12,384 nucleotides of DNA, from positions 1-12,384 of the forward strand of contig JABMSC010000124.1 of NCBI GenBank assembly GCA_013204685.1, given 5' to 3'. Positions 1 through 4,647 of this stretch are shown here, in pieces (the first letter of the stretch is position 1; every line of letters begins with the position of its first letter). Origin of the DNA: Candidatus Omnitrophota bacterium (GTDB lineage Bacteria > Omnitrophota > Gorgyraeia > Tantalellales > Tantalellaceae). The notes beneath the pieces were generated by a model. It made no database searches. It was not told the origin of the DNA and saw only the letters and a list, made by a program, of their open reading frames with translations. The position numbers and the translations under genes are program-made.

Positions 1-33
1 AGTTATACGTGCAGGCAGAATTGTTTAACCTTC

Positions 34-93
34 CACAAATACGAAATAAGAAATCCGAAATTCGAAACAAATTCGAAATCTCAAATCACAAAT
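34..93. repeat. Heptad-phased degenerate repeat upstream of rpsM
   Basis: The stretch reads as consecutive 7-nt units of the form NNGAAAT/NNCAAAT: cacaaat, acgaaat, aagaaat, ccgaaat, tcgaaac, then a 4-nt slip (aaat), then tcgaaat, ctcaaat, cacaaat. The period is visible directly. Nothing here looks coding: the units are degenerate and no ribosome-binding site is present. Heptanucleotide short tandem repeats are known from cyanobacterial genomes (STRR sequences). Whether this is an equivalent element is inference. Confidence 0.6.
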
Positions 94-110
94 AAGTTCA
101 CAGGTCACAG

Positions 111-143
111 CCCATTACAAATTTCTTCGAAATTTGTAACGGG
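111..143. repeat. Palindromic element, family A copy 1 (upstream of rpsM)
   Basis: An 11-bp perfect stem (115-125 with 129-139) closes over a 3-nt loop. One A/C mismatch and three further C-G pairs (111-113 with 141-143) extend it. The same arms recur at 2878-2912, between rpoA and rplQ, so this is a dispersed repeat and not a chance hairpin. It lacks a T-tract, so a simple intrinsic terminator is unlikely. In the transcript it would form a stable stem in the leader of rpsM. Confidence 0.7.
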
Positions 144-149
144 CCATGG

Positions 150-178
150 TTCGGAGTTCGTAGTCTTAAGGCTCCGAA
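150..178. repeat. Short inverted repeat upstream of rpsM
   Basis: The arms ttcggag (150-156) and ctccgaa (172-178) are perfect reverse complements separated by 15 nt. The element ends about 25 nt before the rpsM Shine-Dalgarno sequence. It could form a leader hairpin. No other copy was noticed in the window, and a role is not demonstrated. Confidence 0.4.
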
Positions 179-213
179 TTTCGGGCTAAATAAGGAATAA
201 ACGAGGAGAAGAA

Positions 214-615
214 ATGGCAAGACTGTTAGGTGTTGATATACCGGATAACAAACGCATTGAAATTGCTTTGACCTATATTTTTGGTATCGGGAAAACCCGA
301 TCCAATACCATATTGGACGAGGCTGGTATTTCTCCGGACAAGAGGGCAAAGGATCTCGACGATCAGGAATTTACCACAATAAGCAATATTATTCAGGAGA
401 GATTCCCGGTAGAGGGTGACCTGCGTAGATTGCAGACGGGAAACATCAAAAGATTAATGACTATAGGTTCTTACAGGGGGATCCGGCATAAGAGGAATCT
501 GCCAGTGAGAGGGCAGAGAACAAAAACGAATGCCAGGACCAGAAAAGGACCAAAAAGAACTATAGGTGCGTTTAAAGATAAAACTACGAAACCAGCTGCA
601 AAGCCGGCAAAATAA
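214..615 (+). CDS. rpsM: 30S ribosomal protein S13
   Basis: S13 sits in the head of the small ribosomal subunit, contacts the P-site tRNA and forms intersubunit bridges with the large subunit. The 133-residue product opens with the family signature MARLLGVDIP, has the helix-hairpin-helix-like segment YIFGIGKTRS (about residues 22-31), and the basic C-terminal signature RTKTNARTRKGPKRT (about 103-117). A short Lys/Ala tail follows, so it is slightly longer than the usual 115-125 residues. The ATG start is preceded by a strong Shine-Dalgarno sequence (gaggag, 203-208). It is the first gene of the canonical bacterial alpha-operon order rpsM-rpsK-rpsD-rpoA-rplQ seen here. The upstream 185 bases contain repeats rather than the usual rpmJ/infA ending. 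Confidence 0.98.
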   Translation: MARLLGVDIPDNKRIEIALTYIFGIGKTRSNTILDEAGISPDKRAKDLDDQEFTTISNIIQERFPVEGDLRRLQTGNIKRLMTIGSYRGIRHKRNLPVRGQRTKTNARTRKGPKRTIGAFKDKTTKPAAKPAK

Positions 616-618
616 ATT

Positions 619-662
619 TGGGCAAACAACTTATGTTTTTATTAGTTCGTAAGTTGTGCCCA
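619..662. repeat. Palindromic element, family B copy 1 (rpsM-rpsK spacer)
   Basis: The left arm TGGGCAAACAACTTA (619-633) and right arm TAAGTTGTGCCCA (650-662) pair except for a 2-nt bulge (extra AA) in the left arm, across a 16-nt loop. The core AACTTA/TAAGTT arms recur in the hairpins at 1713-1768 and 4401-4454. The hairpin fills most of the 65-nt spacer and ends just before the rpsK ribosome-binding site (aggggt, 669-674). It could therefore affect message processing or rpsK translation. That is inference. Confidence 0.65.
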
Positions 663-680
663 CAAACAGAGGGGTAAAAA

Positions 681-1067
681 GTGCAGAAAAAGGCAAAAAA
701 AAGAAAAAAGGTAATGCGCAAGACATCCAGCGGTAAGATATTTGTCCATGCGACTTTCAATAATACAATTGTGACAGTTGCGGATATGGATGGCAAACCT
801 TTATGCTGGAGTTCTCCCGGGACAGTTGGGTTTAAGGGGTCAAGAAAATCTACTCCATTTGCGGCCAACATAGCAGCTAAGGATGCAGCAAAGAAGGCTA
901 AGGTCCATGGGATAAAGGATGTGGAGATCTTTCTTAGAGGCCCCGGAGGGGGCAAAGAAAGTGTCGTTAGGAGCATAAGGAGCGAGGGTCTCAATGTGAG
1001 AACTATAATAGATACTACGCCTACGCCCCATAACGGGTGCAGACCCAAGAAACGGAGAAGAATATAA
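681..1067 (+). CDS. rpsK: 30S ribosomal protein S11
   Basis: S11 binds the 16S rRNA platform of the small subunit near the E-site. The 128-residue product has the family's central block IFVHATFNNTIVTVAD (about residues 20-35), the glycine-rich FLRGPGGGKES segment (about 84-94), and the near-invariant C-terminus TPTPHNGCRPKKRRR. Its length fits the family. Translation most likely starts at GTG 681, six bases after the Shine-Dalgarno-like aggggt (669-674). The first internal ATG (714) would remove the lysine-rich N-terminus, which S11 proteins commonly have. rpsD follows after 17 nt. Confidence 0.97.
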   Translation: MQKKAKKRKKVMRKTSSGKIFVHATFNNTIVTVADMDGKPLCWSSPGTVGFKGSRKSTPFAANIAAKDAAKKAKVHGIKDVEIFLRGPGGGKESVVRSIRSEGLNVRTIIDTTPTPHNGCRPKKRRRI

Positions 1068-1084
1068 ATAAGGAGTAAAAACAA

Positions 1085-1714
1085 ATGGCAAGAGTAACAG
1101 GAGCATCATGCAGGCAGTGTAGGAGAGAAGGGGAAAAGTTGTTTTTAAAAGGCCCACGGTGCACTTCTTCAAGCTGCGCATTCATGAGAAGGGAATATGC
1201 GCCGGGTCAGCACGGCCAGGCCAGGAGGAGAAAAGCTTCGGGCTATGCAACACAGCTCAGAGAAAAGCAAAAGGCCAAAAGGATCTATGGTGTTCTTGAG
1301 AAGCAGTTCAGGAACTATTTCGTAAGAGCTGAAAAAGATAAAGGCGCGACAGGCGAAGTTCTGCTTCAATTGTTGGAGAGGCGTTTAGATAATGTTATTT
1401 TCAGGGCATGTTTTACTTTTTCCAGACCGTCTGCCCGCCAGCTTGTGGGGCACGGATTTGTAAGGGTTAATGGCCGCAGGGTGGACATACCCTCATACAC
1501 CGTAAAAACCGGTGACGAAATAACGGTTACAGGTACAGACGCTCAATTGAAGTCTATAAGGGAGAACGCTAAACTGGCCGAAGATCGTGGTACCCCGGAA
1601 TGGATAGAGGCTTCAGGCGAAAAACTTGTTGTTAAGGTAGTCAGGTTGCCCAAGAAAAGCGATATTGGTATGGTAATAGAAGAGAACCTTATAGTTGAGT
1701 TGTATTCGAAGTAA
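1085..1714 (+). CDS. rpsD: 30S ribosomal protein S4 (zinc-binding type)
   Basis: S4 is a primary 16S rRNA-binding protein that nucleates assembly of the 30S body. In several bacteria it also represses its own operon by binding the alpha mRNA. The product has 209 residues, within the usual 200-210. Four cysteines (C9, C12, C26, C31) form the zinc-binding motif of the C+ class of S4. The S4 RNA-binding domain is visible at about 97-160 (LERRLDNVIFRACFTFSRP, then RQLVGHGFVRVNGRRVDIPS). The ATG is preceded by aggag (1071-1075). The stop codon overlaps the left arm of the hairpin at 1713-1768. Whether this S4 autoregulates cannot be told from the sequence. Confidence 0.98.
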   Translation: MARVTGASCRQCRREGEKLFLKGPRCTSSSCAFMRREYAPGQHGQARRRKASGYATQLREKQKAKRIYGVLEKQFRNYFVRAEKDKGATGEVLLQLLERRLDNVIFRACFTFSRPSARQLVGHGFVRVNGRRVDIPSYTVKTGDEITVTGTDAQLKSIRENAKLAEDRGTPEWIEASGEKLVVKVVRLPKKSDIGMVIEENLIVELYSK

Positions 1715-1768
1715 AATTCGGTCATAACTTATGGAGCGATAGCGACATAAGTTATATGGCCGAATTTT
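1713..1768. repeat. Palindromic element, family B copy 2 (rpsD-rpoA spacer)
   Basis: The left arm AAAATTCGGTCATAACTTATG (1713-1733) pairs with 1746-1768, allowing one G-T wobble and a 2-nt bulge, over a 12-nt loop (gagcgatagcga). The arm core matches the element at 4401-4454 (ATTCGGCCAT..AACTTA). The left arm begins inside the rpsD stop codon. The right arm ends in only four T residues, so it could act as a weak terminator or attenuator before rpoA, or as an mRNA 3'-end stabiliser. That role is inference. Confidence 0.7.
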
Positions 1769-1788
1769 ATCCCCGTGAAAACGGGGAT
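1769..1788. repeat. CCCCG/CGGGG hairpin with GAAA tetraloop
   Basis: An 8-bp perfect stem ATCCCCGT / ACGGGGAT closes on GAAA, a GNRA-type stable tetraloop. It lies directly after the family B hairpin and 20 bases before a second CCCCG hairpin, so three hairpins are stacked in the rpsD-rpoA spacer. Short ATCCCCGC..GCGGGGAT palindromes are common dispersed intergenic repeats in many bacterial genomes. A dedicated function here is not shown. Confidence 0.65.
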
Positions 1789-1800
1789 CCATTTTTGTTC

Positions 1801-1834
1801 TTATGTGGTCCCCGCTTTCGCGGGGATGACATAA
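1801..1834. repeat. Extended TTATGT..TCCCCGC hairpin before rpoA
   Basis: The inner stem TCCCCGC (1809-1815) / GCGGGGA (1820-1826) has a TTTC loop. Outer arms TTATGT (1801-1806) / ACATAA (1829-1834) pair beyond a 2x2 internal loop. The core resembles the neighbouring hairpin at 1769-1788. It ends about 40 bases before the rpoA ribosome-binding site and has no T-tract, so it is more likely a repeat or processing element than a terminator. Confidence 0.65.
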
Positions 1835-1888
1835 AACACATAAAGTGAGTAATAAAATACGCAGTACGATTAAAGGGGAGGATCTACG

Positions 1889-2869
1889 ATGACAATGAAG
1901 TTAAAGAGTTTTGAGTTGCCTAAAAGAATAATCTTTGAAGAAAAAACCTATTCGCCTACTTATGGAAAGATCATCGCAGAGCCGTTTGAAAAAGGATATG
2001 GAGTGACGATCGGCAACTCTATTCGCAGGGTTTTGCTCTCATCGATAGAGGGGACTGCCGTAACCCAGATCAAGGTCGATAAAGTGCTGCATGAATTTTC
2101 GACCATTCCGGGTGTACTTGAGGATATGAGCCAGATCGTAATGAATATTAAAAAACTGGTTCTTAGATCACATTTTAAGAGCCCAAAATCCATATTTATA
2201 AGCGTCAGCAAAAAAGGTGAAGTTACTGCTAAGGATATTCAGCATGATGAAACGGTTGAGATCATAAACCCGGGCCATCACATAGCAACACTTACAGAGA
2301 ATGTGAAGCTTGAGATGGAGCTTAAAGTGGGCAGGGGCCGTGGTTATGTGCCTTCGGAGAGAAATAAGACCGAGAACGATGCAATAGGCATTATCCCGGT
2401 AGATTCGATGTTCTCACCCGTTAAGAGGGTTAACGTAGAGACCGAGAACACCAGGGTGGGACATATTACGGATTATGATCAGCTTATAGTTGAGATATTC
2501 ACCAATGGAAGTATGGAGCCGAAAGATGCCATGTTATATGCTGCAAATATTCTGCAAAGGCATCTTGATGTGTTCCTTTCGATAGGTAAACTGCCGGAAG
2601 AAGTCGAGGAAGAGGAAGAAGAAACAAAGGAAAGAAAAGAACTCCACAAGAAACTGGCAAAGCCCATATCCGAGCTTGAACTCTCGGTAAGAAGTTCAAA
2701 TTGTCTTGCAGAAGCCAGTATAAGGACAATAGGCGACCTTGTTAAAAAGAAAGAGGGCGAGATGCTTAAATACAAGAACTTTGGTAAAAAATCTCTGAAT
2801 GAAATTAATGATGTTCTTGTATCGATGGGGCTGCACCTGGGTATGGATATGGAGGAAGAGGAAGAGTAG
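1889..2869 (+). CDS. rpoA: DNA-directed RNA polymerase subunit alpha
   Basis: The alpha subunit dimerises to nucleate assembly of RNA polymerase. Its C-terminal domain contacts UP-element DNA and activators. The product has 326 residues, typical of the family. The N-terminal assembly domain (about 1-232) shows EPFEKGYGVTIGNSIRRVLL (31-50) and GVLEDM (75-80). The C-terminal domain (about 258-320) contains the DNA-binding segment ELSVRSSNCL, with R268 and N271 aligning to E. coli R265 and N268. The interdomain linker (235-257) is strongly acidic (EEVEEEEEE), and the protein also ends in a Glu run. The start ATG follows a good Shine-Dalgarno sequence (ggggagg, 1873-1879); an in-frame ATG two codons later is a possible alternative. 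The gene sits between rpsD and rplQ as expected. Confidence 0.98.
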   Translation: MTMKLKSFELPKRIIFEEKTYSPTYGKIIAEPFEKGYGVTIGNSIRRVLLSSIEGTAVTQIKVDKVLHEFSTIPGVLEDMSQIVMNIKKLVLRSHFKSPKSIFISVSKKGEVTAKDIQHDETVEIINPGHHIATLTENVKLEMELKVGRGRGYVPSERNKTENDAIGIIPVDSMFSPVKRVNVETENTRVGHITDYDQLIVEIFTNGSMEPKDAMLYAANILQRHLDVFLSIGKLPEEVEEEEEETKERKELHKKLAKPISELELSVRSSNCLAEASIRTIGDLVKKKEGEMLKYKNFGKKSLNEINDVLVSMGLHLGMDMEEEEE

Positions 2870-2877
2870 AGGGCACA

Positions 2878-2912
2878 CCCCGTTACAAATTTCTCCGAAA
2901 TTTATAACGGGG
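2878..2912. repeat. Palindromic element, family A copy 2 (rpoA-rplQ spacer)
   Basis: The arm CCCCGTTACAAATTTC (2878-2893) pairs with 2897-2912 in a 16-bp stem with one C/A mismatch and a 3-nt loop (tcc). The core is almost identical to the palindrome at 111-143 upstream of rpsM, including loop size. It occupies half of the 72-nt spacer and ends about 10 bases before the rplQ ribosome-binding region. It has no T-tract. Confidence 0.75.
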
Positions 2913-2941
2913 CACGCAGATAAATAAGGAAGGCGAATATA

Positions 2942-3571
2942 ATGAGACATAAAAACAGAAAAGGAAAACTTAACAGAAGGACAAGCTGGCGGGAGGCTAC
3001 ATTAAAAAGTCTCACCAGGGACCTTTTTAAATATCAGAGGATCGAGACGACCTTGGCTAAGGCCAAGGCTTTGAGGAGCTACGCAGAACCTCTTATAACG
3101 ATCGCGAAGAAAAATCCTGAGTCTGTGAGCGCCAGAAGAAGAATATTCAGCAAACTGTGCAGCCGCGATGTAGTTAAGATGCTTTTTGATGATCTGGCTC
3201 CGCTTTACAAGGACATCCCGGGCGGATATACCCGCATCATGGCACTTGGAAACAGGAAAGGTGACGGGGCTTCGATGGCCATCATGGAACTTACAAAGAG
3301 GACAATTTCAGACGAGGATCTGCTTGGCGGAAAAGCTGAGAAGTTAGACAAGAAGGAAAAAATAAAGAGTAAACAGGAAAAAGAAAAAGAAGTAAAGGCG
3401 AAAGAAGAGAAAGGCCCTGAGGAAAAAGCACATGTAGCTCCTGAAGTGAAAACAGAAGAAAAAGAAGAACGTGCTGTTGAGGATATCAAGAGAGAGAAGG
3501 CCAAAAAAGAGCAGAAAAAGGTCACCCAGAAAGGTTTTTTTAAGAGATTTAGAAGAAAATCTATAGGATAA
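2942..3571 (+). CDS. rplQ: 50S ribosomal protein L17 with long charged C-terminal extension
   Basis: L17 is a large-subunit protein near the peptide exit tunnel. Residues 1-120 form a normal L17, with the signature MRHKNRKGKLNR at the start, LTRDLFKYQRIETTLAKAKAL (about 24-44), GGYTRIMALGNRKGDGA (94-110) and the terminal MAIMELT. Typical bacterial L17 ends near residue 115-130. Here about 85-90 more residues follow (roughly 121-209), overwhelmingly Lys and Glu, with a central AHVAPEVKTEE stretch and a basic aromatic end, GFFKRFRRKSIG. The extension is continuous in frame with no sign of a frameshift, and likely forms a charged helix or disordered tail. The start ATG follows aaggaagg-like purines. 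It is the last gene of the alpha operon, with two terminator-like hairpins after it. Confidence 0.95.
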   Translation: MRHKNRKGKLNRRTSWREATLKSLTRDLFKYQRIETTLAKAKALRSYAEPLITIAKKNPESVSARRRIFSKLCSRDVVKMLFDDLAPLYKDIPGGYTRIMALGNRKGDGASMAIMELTKRTISDEDLLGGKAEKLDKKEKIKSKQEKEKEVKAKEEKGPEEKAHVAPEVKTEEKEERAVEDIKREKAKKEQKKVTQKGFFKRFRRKSIG

Positions 3572-3592
3572 TAGATCAGTTATCAATCACAT

Positions 3593-3644
3593 AACCAGTA
3601 ACTAGTTTCCAGAGACATTCTGGTTGCCGGTTGCTGGTTTTTTT
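3593..3644 (+). terminator. Probable intrinsic terminator of the alpha operon (heptad-built)
   Basis: The left arm 3593-3613 (aaccagtaactagtttccaga) and right arm 3619-3639 (tctggttgccggttgctggtt) pair over a 5-nt loop. Strong ends are aaccag/ctggtt and ccaga/tctgg, with wobbles and three mismatches in the middle. The right arm runs directly into T3638-3644. Both arms also read as 7-nt units (ctggttg, ccggttg, ctggttt), so the terminator appears to be made from the same kind of heptad-phased repeat seen elsewhere in the window. Confidence 0.65.
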
Positions 3645-3646
3645 AT

Positions 3647-3672
3647 CCCTCCTTGAGGAGGGTACTTTTTTT
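3647..3672 (+). terminator. Second intrinsic terminator, tandem to the first
   Basis: A compact stem CCCTCC (3647-3652) / GGAGGG (3657-3662) with a TTGA loop is followed after three bases by seven T residues (3666-3672). This has the classical shape of a Rho-independent terminator and backs up the hairpin ending at 3644. The short stem makes it weaker than a typical one. It also places a transcription stop between rplQ and nth. Confidence 0.55.
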
Positions 3673-3711
3673 CAGGCTTGGCGATTTTCATTTCTATTTT
3701 TATGGTTAATT

Positions 3712-4344
3712 ATGGATAAGACGAAAGCTGACAAAATATATAAGATCCTCGAAGCCGAGTATCCCGGGGCGGTCACGGTATTGGTGCATAAAAGCACGAT
3801 GCAGCTTCTTGTGGCGACGATCCTTTCCGCCCAGTGCACGGATGAGCGCGTCAACAAGGTGACAAAGGATCTTTTTAAGAAGTATAGATCCGTAAAAGAT
3901 TTCGCACAGTCGGAACAAGAGGCCTTTGAAAAAGAGATACACTCAACCGGATTTTACAGGAACAAAGCGAAGAATATCATAGCCGCGGCAAAGATAATAG
4001 ACGGTTCGTTCAAAGGCAAAGTGCCCGATACAATGGAGGAGCTTGTAACTTTACCGGGCGTTGCCCGGAAAACCGCAAATATTGTCCTCTTCCACTCTTA
4101 CGGTAAGAATGAGGGCATTGCTGTTGACACACATGTTAAGAGGCTGAGCGGGAGGTTGGGGCTTACTTTAAATAAAGACCCCGTGAAGATAGAAGAGGAC
4201 CTCATGAAGCTTTTTGACCGGAAGAGGTGGGGATATCTCTCAAATATACTTATCTCACACGGCCGGAAAATATGCAATGCACGCAAGCCACTGTGCCCCG
4301 GGTGCCCGGTCAGGGAGCTGTGTCCATCGGCGGGAAAGCAGTAG
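3712..4344 (+). CDS. nth: Endonuclease III (DNA glycosylase/AP lyase)
   Basis: Endonuclease III removes oxidised pyrimidines from DNA and cleaves the abasic site by beta-elimination in base-excision repair. From ATG 3712 the product has 210 residues, against 211 in E. coli. The helix-hairpin-helix LPGVARKTANIVL (114-126) carries the catalytic Lys120, and VDTHVKR (138-144) carries the catalytic Asp139. The C-terminal Cys-X6-Cys-X2-Cys-X5-Cys (C188, C195, C198, C204) binds the [4Fe-4S] cluster. All motifs needed for activity are present. The frame stays open upstream to a TTG at 3631, but that would lie in the terminator hairpin and add a non-family N-terminus. No clear Shine-Dalgarno sequence precedes ATG 3712. 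The gene seems to be a single unit between terminator-like hairpins and a 303-base spacer. Confidence 0.97.
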   Translation: MDKTKADKIYKILEAEYPGAVTVLVHKSTMQLLVATILSAQCTDERVNKVTKDLFKKYRSVKDFAQSEQEAFEKEIHSTGFYRNKAKNIIAAAKIIDGSFKGKVPDTMEELVTLPGVARKTANIVLFHSYGKNEGIAVDTHVKRLSGRLGLTLNKDPVKIEEDLMKLFDRKRWGYLSNILISHGRKICNARKPLCPGCPVRELCPSAGKQ

Positions 4345-4400
4345 GCCTGAATTAGCAATTATCATTTCGCGTACAACATGCATACTCACAAGAACGGCAT

Positions 4401-4454
4401 AAATTCGGCCATGCAACTTACGTTTACTTCGTTCCATAAGTTGCGACCTCATTT
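4401..4454. repeat. Palindromic element, family B copy 3 (after nth)
   Basis: A perfect 8-bp stem GCAACTTA (4413-4420) / TAAGTTGC (4437-4444) closes on a 16-nt loop. The outer flanks AAATTCGGCCAT and GACCTCATTT pair partly after a 2-nt bulge. The AAATTCGGYCAT-N2-AACTTA left arm matches the element after rpsD (1713-1768). There is no adjoining T-tract. Confidence 0.65.
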
Positions 4455-4474
4455 CGCTTTTAGCAATTTAAAAT

Positions 4475-4516
4475 GCTAATTTTGCATTGCTAATTTTACA
4501 TTGCTAATTTTACATT
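4475..4516. repeat. 14-nt tandem repeat (3 copies)
   Basis: There are three consecutive units: gctaattttgcatt, gctaattttacatt and gctaattttacatt (4475-4488, 4489-4502, 4503-4516). The last two are identical, and a partial fourth unit (gctgaat) follows. Each 14-mer can be read as two 7-nt halves. Just upstream, tagcaatttaaaatgcta is a related inverted copy. AT-rich tandem repeats can serve as protein-binding sites or arise by slippage; no function is shown. Confidence 0.75.
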
Positions 4517-4603
4517 GCTGAATCCCTCCCTCACGACCATTACCCCACCTCCCCAAAATGCCCCCTTGTAATATTCATAATAATATGCTATTTTATCATG
4601 GTT

Positions 4604-4647
4604 CGCTTATATAATAGTATTTTAGAACCTAAATATAGGGGTGCGTA
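4604..4647 (+). promoter_or_regulatory. Candidate promoter -10 region for the aminotransferase/leuCD operon
   Basis: A perfect TATAAT lies at 4610-4615, 32 bases before the ATG at 4648, in an AT-rich stretch. No good -35 hexamer is found at 16-18 bases upstream (gctatt at 17 bp), so it would be a -10-dominated promoter. A second weak pair, TTGTAA (4566-4571) with TATTTT (4589-4594), is also possible. A Shine-Dalgarno-like tagggg (around 4635-4641) precedes the start. The call rests on position after a terminated gene and on the hexamer alone. Confidence 0.35.

Larger units (their letters stand above)
4345..4647. other. 303-base non-coding spacer between nth and the aminotransferase gene
   Basis: No credible gene was found here. 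The spacer holds, in order: an AT-rich piece with a TAGCAAT unit (4353-4359), a family B hairpin (4401-4454) flanked by a 9-bp direct repeat TCATTTCGC (4362-4370 and 4449-4457), a 14-nt tandem repeat (4475-4516), a C-rich tract (4524-4565), and an AT-rich stretch with a TATAAT box (4610-4615) leading into the next gene. It separates the nth unit from the metabolic operon. Confidence 0.7.

Noticed and set aside
1..28. Possible C-terminus of an upstream gene (frame 2 reads VIRAGRIV then TAA at 26-28)
   Set aside because: Only eight residues are visible, they match no alpha-operon ending I can name with confidence (not the expected rpmJ ending; only a loose resemblance to the GRIV of IF-1), and a stop so close to the edge is uninformative.
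34..93. CRISPR-like array
   Set aside because: The units are 7 nt and contiguous with no spacers; no cas genes are present.
98..349. Minus-strand 83-codon open frame across the rpsM leader
   Set aside because: It runs through the palindromes and into rpsM, has no ribosome-binding site and no recognisable family; it is a shadow of the coding strand and repeats.
584..1084. Minus-strand 166-codon open frame opposite rpsK
   Set aside because: It is entirely antisense to the unmistakable S11 gene; the hydrophobic translation is what a Lys-rich gene gives on its reverse strand.
3631..3711. Upstream in-frame extension of nth from TTG 3631
   Set aside because: It would begin inside the right arm of the rplQ terminator, cross the second terminator and add a hydrophobic leader absent from endonuclease III. 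ATG 3712 gives the family length and the catalytic residues at the expected positions.
4214..4402. 62-codon plus-strand frame overlapping the end of nth
   Set aside because: It is out of frame with nth, has no ribosome-binding site and no recognisable content.
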